Assembly: GCA_949751835.1 (NCBI GenBank)
Contig: CATKHK010000011.1
Span: forward strand, 434,327-498,326
DNA: 64,000 bases
From: Blepharisma japonicum
Lineage: Eukaryota > Ciliophora > Heterotrichea > Heterotrichida > Blepharismidae
Direction: 5' to 3'
In this document: piece by piece, positions 31,314-44,374 of the stretch
Numbering within the stretch: position 1 is the stretch's first letter
How the letters are laid out: every line of letters begins with the position of its first letter
Position numbers and translations under genes: made by a program
Notes under the pieces: generated by a model
The model's database searches: none
Told to the model about the DNA's origin: nothing
Seen by the model: only the letters and a program-made list of their open reading frames with translations

Positions 31314-34300
31314 ATGGATGCAAGAAGATCAAGTCTTAGCCCTGAAGTCCCACGCTCCTTCAGTGTTTTATACCCAGACCACCGAGAAACTAAAAAGCGC
31401 CTAACAATTACAGACAAAAGTTTAACAGAAGCTCTTTCCCTTAACACTCCAGTTAAAAGACGTGAAGAAGACTTGGTTTCTTTTGAGTCACCTTTTAATA
31501 AGAGAACCAAAAGTCCAAGCTTTAATGATGAAGAATTTAAACATGTTTTAAGGTCGCCACTTGGGTCGTCTGAAAGAATAGAAAATAATAGCGACCCTGA
31601 GCTAGATGTTCTGTATAAAGAAAGACCTCAGACATCAAGAGATTTAAGATATATGGACATTGATTTGGAGAATGACATAGAAATCCCTGTGATTCCGACA
31701 GAGAAAAATCCAGAATTTTTTATTCAGCATAATAAAAAAGAAGATATGGTGAGGCTTGATGAGTCCACTGATGAAATAAAACAAGATTCAATGCGAACGA
31801 GAGAGAAATACCAGGAAATTCATATAAGTCCTGATGATTTTGGGGAAAGACAGAACCCGTTTAGGGTAGAAGAGCTGGGAGAGAAGAAAAAAGATGACGA
31901 TTTAGGAGAGCATTTAGAATTAGCTGAAAGATTGAACCATCATAGGTGGCAAGTTCGTAGAAAAGTTTATGCGGATATTGCTGACTGTTTTAGAGCGAAA
32001 TCATTTTTGATGGAAATTGAGACAAATTCTAATGTATTTGATTACTTTGAAAATAAGCTGAAAAACATTGTTTCTGATAGTAATTTAGTATCCCAGCTTG
32101 AAGGACTTCAGACTTTATTATGCTATGTAAACTGTGCCCCACAAATAAAAAACACAGTATTTTATCTAGGAGATGAGCTTATCCCAAAATGTGCCCTTAC
32201 AAAGCCAAAAAGTGGAGAAATAGTTAACCAAATTATAGTTAGGATGCTCGAAAGAGATACAGAACTGCAATTATTTCATCTAATTATCAAAAGATTTATA
32301 GCAAAAAACCAAAAAGAGGCATGTTTCTCTATCCAATGTGTAGGAAATGCATTACCAAGTCTTCCTCTTGTGTCTCATTTAGGAAAAAGCCTTTATAATG
32401 CTTTAAATAAAGCACTGGCGCATAATATTTCTGAAGTCAGAATTTATGCAATGAATCTCCTTGTAGATTTATTTTGCTACACCCAAGACTCAATTGATAT
32501 ATTTATTTCACATTTAAATTTAAAGCCTCAGCAGATAAAAGAAATTAAAGACCATTTACAGAACAAAGATAAAATTACAATTAAATGGGTAATTTTTGAA
32601 GATTCCAAAAAAAATGAAGACGAAAATCTGCTGATTTGTGAAAATCTTGAAGATAACGTCAAAGAAGATTTAATTTCACTTGCACCTCAAGGCTTTTTTG
32701 AAACCCCATATACAGCTGATATTAAATCAAAAAGAGAAATAATGGGGAAATTCATACAGGCTATTGAAAAACCTGGAATTATGTTTGAAATGAAAGACTA
32801 TGGGACAGTAGTTAACACCTTATTGCATCTTGTAGAGAACACTAATGTTCTAGTATATATGGAAGCTATGAAAGCTATAGAAATTTTAATTCCAAAAATC
32901 CCAAAATCATTTACATATAAAGGAAAGCAGTATGTTCAGTTTTTAGCTGATAAATTTAAGGAAAAAAAGAAGCCTGTGATCAGCTCGATTAATCAGATTT
33001 TGCATTTATTCAGAGTCCATGAGGTCTTATTAGCCAGTACGATAATTGATTTACTAGTAGAAATTGCAAGCACTCATAAAGTCCCAACTGTAAGAGAACT
33101 TTCTTTACTTTGGATTTGTGATGAATTTAAAGCTTCTAATAAAAATGTAGATTTATTAAGTGGGGAAGATTTGTCTCCATGGTATTCATCAATAATTGAA
33201 AACATCTTAGAAAATATAGGGAAAAAAGTGTTTAATGTATGTCAAAAAGATGTAGCTTCAAATGTCAGAGATGCTGGAATTAAATTGCTAGGAGTTTTGA
33301 GGAGTGCTCTAATATCAAGCCCACTGTTTAATAATTTAGATAGCTTGATTTCAAAGCTTCCAAAGAGAAGAATCATTGAAATTGATAAAAACACACAACA
33401 GATTGATATAGAGGAGAGTTTATCTAAAGAATTATCAGTTCATAACCAAAATATTATATCTAATGAAAATGAATCTCCTTCAAAACCAGAAGAATCAACA
33501 GACGACGTTGAGAATAGTATAAGTGAAGAAATCAGAAAGTTAATTGACTGTTCAGATAATAGCTCAAAAGAAAAACTGATTGCTTTAGGCATAAAAATAG
33601 ACACATTTAGCACTGATTCTCCAGAAATTCTTCATGAGCCACTTAATTTTGCTTCAATTTGTCTTCAATTTATTGATGCTATTAATATGATTAAAGGAAA
33701 AAATCCGAAGCTTACACAAGAATCCAAAGCAGTTGTTAATTTAAGGTTTATTACGAGCTGAATTTCACAAAGATTAGGAAATAATTTATTTTTAAATCAG
33801 CCAGATCAGTTAAATACTTTGCTTATTGCAGTGCAGGGTATAGATGAAAAAAATACACAATTTTCAGAAATCTTTGTAAAAGAACTGAGACTGGCAAAGC
33901 TGCAGTTAATGACTATTTTAAATAAAATGATAAATCCTAGCAGAGAGCTGTCGCCTTTAGAGAAGATTTCTATCGATAAAATTTCTGTAAAGAGTAAAGA
34001 ACAGTCGCCTTTATTAAAGCCACTAAAATCTAGCAGCATTTCTCCACAAAAATCAAGAAGTGCTTCTCCAATTGATAAGCTAAATTACCAAAAACTTGAG
34101 CTAGATTTAGCTGAAATTTCTATAACTAACAATCAGCTTTCTGATGACCCACAACACTCAGTCACTTTTAAAAAAGAAATGGAAAATCTCTCCAAAATGA
34201 TAAAAGAAGGTGACTCTCATTTTAAGCTAGAAGGCCTCACAAGACTAGTCCATGTCGTTGAAGATTGGCTTGCAGCTTGTGAAGAACTAAAAACAAAGCC

Positions 34301-36437
34301 AGGAAACCCTGGATCTTGAAGAAGAGGTATGGGGAGGGTAAGTCAAGATGGCTCCTTTATGAAGCCTTTATTTGACTCTTTTGACGAGCTTAAAAATTTA
34401 GTCATTGACATTTCTCAATGCTGCAAGTATAAACAATACGTCCAAGACCCTTCAAATTTTGAAGAAATTCAGCACATAACTTTAGAAGCACTTACAAGCT
34501 TAAGAATAGTAATCACTGATAAAGAAGCTGAAGCATTATTCAAAATTTTACTATTTGAAATCCCTATAAAGCACAGCACTTCAAATTTCGTCAAAAGTTT
34601 CAATGAAAAAGCCTATCAGCTGTTCTCTGATTGGCTTGCCCATATGCCGATTGGGGGGATTATTAGTAGCCTTGGGCAGCTTTTTACAGAAAATGGGGAT
34701 TATAATATAAATTTGGTTTTTATTCATGCAATACAGTGGATTTTGACAGTAGAGCTTCCATCAGCTAGCTTTGAAATTGATATTATTTCACCTATTCTTG
34801 TGCCACTAATAAAAGGTATGGCTGGCTGTCCTTTAATTTCGTCACATCCTCTATCAGAGTCTAGCTCGCAACTTATGATATCCACCTCCGAAGCTCTATT
34901 TTTATTTTTAGTCCAAAAATTCGGTGAAGAAAAAGTTACACGGTTTATAGAAACTCAGCTTATAAATCATGGAAAACTTCTAAAAATTTACACAAAATGG
35001 ACTGATAATTTGCACAAATTTGAAGAGCCTAAGAATCCAGCAATTTTACAAACGGTTTTGTCTTCTCCTCAGATGTCAAAAATCAATGATATAAGTTTTG
35101 AATGCTCAATTAAAAAAGAAGAACAAAGTCAAGAGTTGACAGCTAAAGAGCTTGAATATGAAAGCAGAAGGCTTGAGTCCAGCAAAAAAAAGCTGAATTT
35201 TGACTTAGTGCCAGAATCCCCTGGAACTTTGTGGAAAAAGAAAGGTTTTCAGGAAAATGAACAGTTTGCGGAGGCTCAAAAAATGCTGGAAGAAGTAAAT
35301 AAGGAATATTTAACACAGGTAGCGTTAAATGATAAGCTTATGAAGCAACTTGAAGAGCAAAAAGAGTTGAATAAAAAACTGGCATCCAAAGTAATGGAGC
35401 CGGTAAAGCCTGAGATAAGGGTTAGCAGAGCTATTAATCCTATAAAAGAGCAAGAGCAAAGACAGCCTCTGCAGCAAGTAACTGTTCCAGTTCCATATGA
35501 TTTGAAAAATACTAAAAATGAGCAGCCTATTGCACAAAAAGAGCGACATCCAAGCTCCAGCCCTCCAAAAATTCCAGAAGCTGCTCAAAAACCATTCAAG
35601 CCTGCTGTTGAAATTTTTAAGCCTCCAGAAACCTTCAGTCTTCTTCCTCTCCACAACAAAATTGAAGGAATTTTTAATTTTCAGCATCTTTTGTTATACT
35701 GTAATGACCCAAAAGCAGAACTTTTATCCCCATTGCTCGATACATATACCCAGCTTCAAACAAGTGCAGATAAACAATCCCTTTTAAGGAGCTTGCACAC
35801 TGCTCTTAACCAAGAAGACATTTTAGCTGCTATGAATCTTTTTGTCTATAAAGCAGTCCTTGAGGCTGTATTGCGATTTTGCTCTTTGGAAAAACTTTTA
35901 AGTGAAAAAAGTGCGCCACAATCACTTTTAATAGAGTCTCTAGCAAGTTCTCAAGATTTAGAGCTGACTAATGAACTACAAAAAATAGCTGCTGTGCTGC
36001 TAGAAGGAAGAGAGCCTACACAAGTGATTTTGATACTTTTTCAAGTATTACAGGAAACAATTCCAAGGGAATTCAAAGAAGTTTTGCCTCATGATCGAGG
36101 AATTTATATAAGGCTTTTGCTGAAATGTATGACAAAATTGCTGACAGCGGTGCAAGCAAATAATCAGACTATAAGGGTTTTTGACATTTTAGTAGAACTT
36201 AATAGGTTATTTGAAGCTCATCCTCCAGAAGAATTAACCACAGAATGCCCCTCAGTTTATGAATATGAGCATATGTTTAAAGTGCTTAGAAATATTTCGG
36301 ATATTATTCTAGCAATTCAACCAGAGAAAGTGCAAGCATTTTTAAAGCTTATAACAAGACAAAAAGAAAAACCGAAAAATATTTTTGTTAAGTACATGAG
36401 TGCTGCTTTAGCCAAGAGGCATCAAATGTCTGTGTAA
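31314..36437 (+). CDS. XMAP215/ch-TOG/Stu2-family microtubule polymerase
   Basis: 1707 aa in one frame with TGA Trp codons at 33759 and 34317. From about residue 195: LEHLELAERLNHHRWQVRRKVYADI starts the first TOG domain (Trp and VR/K pattern of HEAT helix 1), and a second TOG-like HEAT array lies at about 460-720. The third block, VVEDWLAACEELKTKPG then SW, LVIDISQCCKYKQYV and WLAHMPIGG, continues HEAT repeats. A coiled-coil segment near 1300 and a final helical domain of about 280 residues follow. TOG proteins speed plus-end growth at spindle, cortex and basal bodies. The N-terminal 190 residues are disordered, an unusual extension. The 3' end is duplicated at 40345-40500. Confidence 0.85.
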
Positions 36438-39410
36438 TTAATTAATATTCATTATTTTTATAAATTATTAATTATGTTCATATGCAATCTTTTCTAGGCT
36501 GTGTGAATCCAAACTAAATTTGAAATAATCAGCATTGTCTCCACCAGAAAACCCAAAATAAATTGAATTTTTATAATAAGTTCTATAAGGCTGACCTTGC
36601 AAATTAAGAATAAAGTTGTTAGCAATGGGCTCTAAAACAAGATTATCTATATTCACTATAAATATTGACCCTACCTTTATATTAATAATAAAAACTTGAT
36701 TTTTTCCAGAAAATAAAATCTTATCACTATTTGCGCACAATTGCTCTGCATTATCCAAAGCCATCTCAAAAGGTGTTATTTCTTGCACTGAAAATCTATA
36801 AATTTTATCATGCTCGTACCCACAGATCAAAATTTCATTTTTATATCGAAGACACGAGCATCTTTTAGCCGGCGCAATCATATCAGGAAGAGCGAAATAT
36901 TTTAAATCAAAAAGATCGAATTTTTCAGAAACAGCCAATGGAAGCCCATTAGAATCACTTCCTCCAAATATATAAATGGAATTTTCAAAGTAAATGCAGC
37001 TTGATTCTTCACGAGATGTGGCTGAATAAGTGAGTGGTAAAATATCATAGTTTTTCTCAATTATGCAACAAATTTTGGAATCAGGAAATTTGAAACCAAA
37101 ACAAAATAATCTATTATCTGGAATTTGAGCCATAGATGTGTTAGATGGGAAAGAAATGTCTGAGATGGGGATTTTAGTTTGGATTTTAGACTCAATATCA
37201 TAGACTAATAACTCTACTATACTTTCAGCTGTAGAGGATAAACCGAATATATCTTTACCTTCATATAATCCCATTGTTCTTTGATGCTCGTTTACAAAGT
37301 TCCAAAATTTGTTTATATAATTGTTGTGAATTATTTCTTCCATGTTTTTCAAACTTCAATATTTATCAATGTAGATAGATTGGTATTCTCTAAGGTCTTC
37401 ACACTCTTTTAATAGCTGAGAGAGCTCACTTCCTTCATAATAATCTGAATCGATTCCTTTATATGAAATTTCCAAATCTTCTTTATAATCATTATATTTT
37501 TCCATGTTTTCATTAATTTTTCCAGCATCATCACAAATTGACATAGGCATGAATGTGAATTCTTGCATAAATTTCATTATGTAAGCTTTTAAATTTTCCA
37601 AATCCTGATTCATTTTTGCAGTTTTATTTATTTCTGATTTATAAATTTCTAATCAGTGTTCCTTCTTTTTTCAGAGATTCAAATAGTTATTAAACTCTTT
37701 AAGGTTCGGCAAAGATCTCTCTTGATAGCTTATTGAATTGGCAATGCCAGAAGTATCTCGCTTGTCTATTCTATAAGGCATCGTGAGGTTAATAGTGTTA
37801 TTCAGATCTGTTTTAATTTTTGTAATTTCATCGCAATATTCATTTATTTTTTTCAAATTTATGCTTCTTTCTTTTGAAATCTTTTCAACGAGATCTGATT
37901 TTTCATCTAATTTCAATTTTAATGATTTCATATTTTTCTGAACTCCTTCAATATTTTGCCATAAGATTTCTAGATTAGAGTGCAATGTCTTCATTAAATA
38001 CTCTTCAATTTGTTTATTATTTTTGTCATTTAACTCTTTTATTTCAGCTATTTTTTGGTCTCACCAAGGTTGAATGTTTTCCCATGATAGTTTATCCTCA
38101 TAGTGATATTTCATAGCATTTATTTTCGCATCTATAACTGTTTCAATTTTGCTTTTATTTAAAGCTTCTTCAGAGTTTTTCTTAGGCTTTCTAGATTCAC
38201 TTATTGAGATACTGTTACTACCTGATTTAGGTGTAATTATGGGATTTTCTATAGAATTTTTCAATTCATAGATTAAATGAGAGAGATAATTCATATTTTG
38301 TTCAAGAGCGCTTATCTTTTCAGGTAGCCTGTTATCTGATCTATCTTGGGTGCTTGGGATATATGCTTTTAAGTTTAAAAAATTATTTTGTAACTCTACA
38401 ACAGCATTTGAACAGTTTTTGATCTCAATTTGCTGATTTTTGCAATCGATGTCAATATTACTTATTCACTTATTAATTTTTTCGAAATCATCTGATAGAG
38501 AGTCATTAATAACGTCAATTGATTTGATACTATTTTTAAGAAAATCTATTTCCTTCATGATGTTATCATAATCGCCTCTTGTTTGTGTGTCTTTAAGTCT
38601 GCTAGCAAGATTTTCAATCTCACTTATTTTCTTATCTTGCTTTTTTTTTTCTTTCTGATACAAAGATATATGATCATCAAGTTTCAGTCTATTTTCCTGC
38701 ATGTCTAATATTATATTCTTACAAGATTTATTGATAAGTCTTTCAATAATTTCTTCAAGATGGCCTGTTTGATTTTGCTGAATTTTTTGTTTTCATTTTT
38801 CGATATCAGGGGCATGCTCTTTAAATTTTTCAATAGCATCTTCAGGGCTCCTTGATAAGTAAAAAAGCATAGGATCAGATTCTGAAACTTCTGTGGCTAA
38901 AATGATTTTTTCTATTAAGTCTGCTAAATTCATTTTTTCGATTTCTACGAGTTTTAGCTCTTCCTTCAGCATTTTTTTACTTACAGTCATATCGATATGC
39001 CCTTGATTTAAGATGCTGCTTTCAATTTCATTTAGCTGGACAATCTTTTCTTTTAAAAAAAGCAGCACTTCATTTTTGGAAGTTTTGTTGATTTTTTTGT
39101 ATAATTCTTCCCACTCATGATGAAATAAAGGATTATTATCATGATTTATACGATGATTTTGACAATACATTTTTGCACGGTTGCATATACAAATATAAGT
39201 GGGTTTGTTAAGACAACTAGCAAAAAAGCATTTTGACTCCATTATAATTAGAATTAGATTCTACATATATATCCCTTTAATAACTAATAACGGCTATTAA
39301 TCCCTTTTTTTAAGTTCTCTACACTTGTCAAAATTTTTAATATTATGCTGACAATCATTAATAGTTATTTTTTTATTACCTACAGTAATTATATAGCTAA
39401 TACAGGATAC
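36280..39410. repeat. Copy A of a tandem duplication (XMAP215 3' end + kelch gene A)
   Basis: Matches 40345-43220 (copy B), including the last about 50 codons of XMAP215, the short convergent spacer, the whole B-box/kelch gene and some upstream sequence (TTTAATAACTAATAACGG-like). Confidence 0.88.
36468..39242 (-). CDS. B-box zinc / coiled-coil / kelch protein A
   Basis: 924 aa built from six stretches joined by TGA Trp codons. Residues 1-45 hold a B-box-like zinc site: C5, C10, C18, C20, C27, H30, H34, H41/H42. A long helical coiled-coil part follows (about 50-620). The last 290 residues have kelch-like strands (CIYFENSIYIFGGSD, KRCSCLRYKNEILICGYE, SIYFGFSGGDN). The plan is TRIM-like without a RING. 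Kelch propellers bind proteins; the role is unknown. It is convergent with XMAP215 (30 bp apart). Tandem paralogue: 40530-43088. Confidence 0.87.
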
Positions 39411-39429
39411 AGAATTCTCTAAAGAGCAA

Positions 39430-40310
39430 AATAGCATATACAGCTAAACAACCTTTAAAGATTTTGCCGAAGGACTTATTGGATCTCAATGACATGGGAG
39501 AAAGAAATACTTTATTAATTTAAAAGATTAAAACTTTCACAAAGTGTAACAATAATTAAACAAATTATTTCTGGGGAATTTAACTGATATAATCAATAAA
39601 TTAGATGAAGTCATGGATAATACCGCTTTAACTATCCATATGAGTAGCCTCATCCTCAAATTCCTCAGCTTAACCAATACTCCCAATACTGATATTCCTT
39701 ACAGTCCAAACCCTAATTATTACCAGCCAAGCCACCAAGGGAAGTCTCATGGCTGCATGACTTCTTAATATTTTACTCAGCCACAATCCCAAGAGCTGAC
39801 GACAATCTCATAAAATAGGAAGAGCAACTCCTGCAAATATCAAGCCCAGGAGTCTTTCTTTAAAATTCATACAGTTCCACAATTGGGGTACAAGGACTAT
39901 GCCAATAAAATTAGTGACGAGTGCCATGCTAATTTTGAAATCGAGCAAGAGGATTCTTTCCATCAAATGAGCAGCGATGAAGCAAGGCTATAGCAGAGAG
40001 TCTCAGGATACTAGACTTTTAGTGCTTGGAAAGGTATTGCAGGTATTGGGGGAAGTATGATTAGCTCTTTGTGGCATTCCTCTCTTATACAATATCTTGC
40101 CGCTAAGCTATTCAACTGGGATATTAAATGCAGGATTTTTAGTTACTCTTTGTGGGACCTTAGAAAGAATTGCTTCAAGACAGATAATTGCTTATATTGA
40201 TCAAAGAGATTATGATTTGCTAAATTTATTGCTGTTTTCTATGATGGTGTGCTGCGTGACAAAAATGTTTTTGTTTATATCTAAGAATTATCAGTGCATA
40301 ACATAATAAA
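39430..40310 (+). pseudogene. Decayed protein gene between the kelch paralogues
   Basis: Protein-like composition in + frames with no single open frame: a stretch from ATG 39614 (MDNTALTIHMSSLILKFL) continues for about 170 codons with TAA or TAG at several places where Gln would fit, then a frame change leads to a hydrophobic end (CGTLERIASRQIIAYIDQ to a TAA near 40304). No recognised family; the last part looks like a membrane segment. Real decay is more likely than a missed gene, since introns of 15-16 nt do not mend it. Confidence 0.5.
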
Positions 40311-40344
40311 GAAATTGCAATACTTCGATATAGCCCTTATTTGA

Positions 40345-40500
40345 TGGGTGTTAAAAAATTTTGATATTAATCTAGCAATTCAACAAGAGTAATTGCAAGC
40401 ATTTTGAAACCCATAACAAGACAAAAGAAAAACCAAAAATATTTTTGTCAAGTATATGATGCTGTTTTAACTAGGGGGCTCAAATGTCTGTGTAATTAAT
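40345..40500 (+). pseudogene. Dead copy of the XMAP215 3' end
   Basis: About 155 bp match 36285-36440, including the stop region ATGTCTGTGTAATTAATTAA, but with frameshifts and missing bases. It marks the left edge of copy B of the tandem duplication. Confidence 0.88.
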
Positions 40501-40529
40501 TAATATTTATTATTTTTATAAATTATTTA

Positions 40530-43088
40530 TTATTCTTCATATTCAAGTTCTTCTAAGCTATGTGAATCCAAATTAAATTTGAAGTAATGGGCTTTGTCTT
40601 CACTAGAAAACCCAAAATAAATTGAATTTTTATAATAAGTTCGAAAAGGATGACTTTGAAAATTAAGAATAAAGTTTTCAGCAATAGTCTCTAAAACAAA
40701 ATTATCTTTATTTACCATAACTTTAGATATTGACCCTACCTGCATATCAAAAATAAAAACTTGATTATTTCCTGAAAATAAAATCTTATCACTATTTGCG
40801 CACAATTGCTTTGTATTATCCGAAGCCCACTCATTAGGTCTATCTTTTTGCACTGAAAGCCTATAAATTTTATCATGCTCATACCCGCAGATCAAAATTT
40901 CATTATTATATCGAAGGCACGAGCATCTTTTAGCTGGCAGCATCATGTCTGGAAGAATGGAATACTTTTCTTCAAAAAGATTGAATTTTTCAGTAACAGC
41001 CAATGGGGACCCATTATTATCAATTCCCCCAAATCAATAAATACAGCTTTCATAGTAAATGAAACTTGATTCTTCACGAAATATGGGTGAATGCTGGAGG
41101 TATGTTATCTTAGAATTTTCCTCAATTATGCAACAAATTTTGGAATCAGGGAACTTGAAACCAAAACAAAATAATCTATTATCTGGAATTTGAACTATAG
41201 ATGTGCTAGATGGGAAAGAATTATCTGCCATAGGTATTTTAGTTTGGATTTTAGACTCAATATCATAGATTAATAACTCTACTCTATTTTCATCAATAGA
41301 AGAAGATAACTCAAATATAAATAGTCGCATTGATTTCTCATGCTCGCTTATAAATTTCTGAAATTTGTTTATATCATCATCGTCTATATTTTCCAAACTC
41401 AAATAACTCTCATTGTAGCTAGATTGGTAATTTTTAAGGTCTTCACACTCTTTTAACAGCTCAAAAAGCTCGTGACCTTCATTATTTTCCGAATTGATTT
41501 TATCATATGATCTTTTTAAATCTACTTTAAAATCGTTATAATTTTGTATTTTTTCATTAATTTCTCCTACATCATTACAAATTGGCATAGGCAGAAATTT
41601 ATATTCTCTCATAAATTTCGTTATGGAAGACTTTAAATTTTCCAGATCCTGCTTCATTTTGTCAGTTTTATTTATTTCTGATTTATAAATTTCTAATCAC
41701 TCTTCCTTTCTTTTTCAGAGATTGAAATAATTGTTTAGCTCGTTAAGGGTTGGCAGAGATCTCTCTTGATAGTTTTTTGAATTTGCAATTCCCATAGCAT
41801 GCTGTTTGTCTCTTCTATGAGCCATCGGAATGTTAATAGTATTATTCAATTCAGTTTTAATTTTTGTAATTTCATTACTAAATCCATCTAATTTTTTCAA
41901 GTCTGTACTTCTTTCTTTTGAAATTTTTTCAATGAGATTTGATTTTTCATTTAATAATTTTATATTTGCCTCTGTTTTTTTAAAATTTAGCCTCAATTTT
42001 TCTAGATCAGGGTGTAATGCCATAATTGCTTCTTGAGTTTTTTTATAATTTATATCAATTTCATTATATATTTCCTTTAATTTCCCGTTCCACCAAGATT
42101 CAATGCTTTCCCATTCTAGTTTTTTATCATTTTGCTTCTTCACATCATTTATTTTATCAGTTAGAACTTTTTCAAATTCGCTTTTACTTAAAGCTTCTTC
42201 ACATTTTTTCCTAAGGTTTCTATATTCACTTCTTGAAATACCGTTCCCACCTCCTTGAGACATAGCATTGAGATTTTCTATATCATTTTTAAGCTGATTA
42301 ATTAACTGATGGATATCATTTATATTGTCGTATGCTCATTTATGTCATCTATCTTGAGTGCTTGAGATCTCAATTTGCTGATTTTTGCAATAGTTGTCAA
42401 TATTAGTTATTTTTTGGTTAATTTCTTCGAATTTGACTCAAATCTTTTTATTACGCTTTTCAATTTTATTTATTTTCATATCTTGCTTTTCTTTTTCGTT
42501 CTTATACAAGGATATATGATTATTAAGTTTTAAACTGTTTTGCTGCATGTCTAATAGAATATTCTCGCAAGATTTTTCGATAAGGATTTTAATAGTATTT
42601 TCAAGATCGCTGGTTTGATTTTGCTGAATTTTTTGGTTTCATTTTTCGATATCAGGAGCACACTCTTTAAATTTCTCAATAGCTTCTTCAGGGCTCTTTG
42701 ATAAATAAAAGAGTAAAGGATCGCATTCTGAAACTTCTGTGGCTAAAATGATTTTGTCTATTAATTTTGATAATTTCTTATTTTTTTTTTCTATTGAATA
42801 TAGTTCTTGATTAATTATATTCTTACTTGCACTCAGATCGATATGCCCTTGATTTAAAATGCTGCTTTTAATTTCATTTAGCTGGGCAATCTTTTCTATT
42901 AAAAAAAGCAACACTTCATTTTTTGAGGTTTTGTTGATTTTTTTCAAGAGCTCTTCTCACTCATGACGAATGAATGGATTATTGTCATGATTTATGCGAT
43001 GATTTTGACAATAAATTTCCGCACGGTTACATATACAAATATAAAGGGGTTTGTCAAGACAACCAGAAAAACAACATTTTGGCTCCAT
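40530..43088 (-). CDS. B-box zinc / coiled-coil / kelch protein B
   Basis: 852 aa, paralogue of the gene at 36468-39242 with the same order: B-box-like Cys/His start (MEPKCCFSGC, CICNR, YCQNHRINHD), coiled coil, kelch-like end. The frame is intact through many TGA Trp codons, so both copies seem maintained. Part of the coiled coil (about 70 residues around the A-copy RLPEKISALEQN segment) is shorter than in A. The kelch end and the zinc site are best conserved. Confidence 0.87.
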
Positions 43089-43612
43089 TATTACTATTTA
43101 ATTGTGTTTCTACATATTTCTTTAATAACGATTACTAATCCCTTTTTTAAGGTTTTACACAAACTAGATTAGTGTTTTCTAAAATAGTTATATTTTTACT
43201 ACCTACAATAATTATATAATTTTAAGTTTTATTTTTAGTTTTAGTTCCATAATTAATGTGAAAAATATAAAAAGCTACTATTCACACATATAACTAATGG
43301 CATTTTATAAATTTAAAAAGGCTCTCTCTCCTAATTAGATTGAAATAGGCAATATTCTACAATTCTTTATTAAAAATATAAAGAAATAAAAGTAAAAACC
43401 CATAGAAATAGATTGCTTGCTCAAAAAGTTTATCATTACGGGCTGGCAAAATAATTTTATTGCTCTGTATATTAATAAATAATAAATCTGAATAAAAATT
43501 ATTTTAAAATATAATTCAAGTTAAAAATCATTATATTTTCAAATTAAAACAATCCTAAGATCTAACCTTAAATATATTTTATCATCTAATTCTATAATTT
43601 AACATTAGTTAT
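43089..43612. other. Intergenic, 524 bp
   Basis: The first about 130 bp resemble the upstream of kelch gene A (part of the duplication). The rest is AT-rich with no gene. Confidence 0.6.
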
Positions 43613-44257
43613 CTATATCTCACTAAATCTTGCATTTTCAGGCAAGTCATTAAGCAAATCTATAAATAATTCAGGGTTCGTGGAAAGGCTTCCTCTAAAC
43701 TGTGGAGTTTTACTTATATACCCAAAGTTTTTCCATATAAATTTCGATACATAGTTAGTCAGATCTTCAAACTGGCAATCTTTTGACCACTCATAAAAAT
43801 CTAATGCTGTATTTATACATACGCTTTCCTTGACGAATTTCATACACAATTGCTTAAGATTTTCAAGTAAATACATATCAGCAAGCATCATTACTTCTAG
43901 TGCGATTTTAGGGCTTGTTTCTAATCTATCACAATAAAAATACTTAAACATTGCCTGTGAAGCTTCATAGCTAGCATTTACCTTTATTTCTTTAGTTGAG
44001 CTTTCTTTCATCCCGCTTTGAAACATTCTTTCAAAATGAGGACTTCTTGCTTGCAAAATGAAGGAAGAAACATAAAGTTTTCTGCCATCATCACATACAA
44101 TAGTGACATCAGAATTTTCCTGCTTATTGAACTGTCTTTCTATATCTTTTAACAATAAATTTCCTGGATGTTCGAAGGTTTCTTTATTTACTCTTCCAAT
44201 TGGCCGAAGAGTTGATCTATCGAAACTGTTTAATTCGTTTAAGAATTCCCTGTGCAT
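43613..44257 (-). CDS. BTB/POZ-domain protein with BACK-like end
   Basis: 214 aa. Residues 40-140 are a BTB fold: NSDVTIVCDDGRKLYVSSFIL, RSPHFERMFQSGMKESSTKEI, FKYFYCDRLE, ALEVMMLADMYLLENLKQLC. A BACK-like helical part follows (ALDFYEWSKDCQFEDLTNYV). BTB proteins often bring substrates to Cul3 ubiquitin ligases; there is no kelch or MATH domain here. Single exon. Confidence 0.9.
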   Translation of the reverse strand: MHREFLNELNSFDRSTLRPIGRVNKETFEHPGNLLLKDIERQFNKQENSDVTIVCDDGRKLYVSSFILQARSPHFERMFQSGMKESSTKEIKVNASYEASQAMFKYFYCDRLETSPKIALEVMMLADMYLLENLKQLCMKFVKESVCINTALDFYEWSKDCQFEDLTNYVSKFIWKNFGYISKTPQFRGSLSTNPELFIDLLNDLPENARFSEI

Positions 44258-44374
44258 TAGGAAAGAATAATATGGGGAATAAAAATCAGTCGGATTATTT
44301 AATAGAAAATAATTAAATTCGACTATTTTTATATATCAAATTAAGGATTTATATTCAAAAATTATATGATAATT

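Larger units (their letters stand above)
40345..43220. repeat. Copy B of the tandem duplication
   Basis: Counterpart of 36280-39410. It keeps an intact kelch paralogue (B) but only a dead fragment of XMAP215. Confidence 0.88.
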
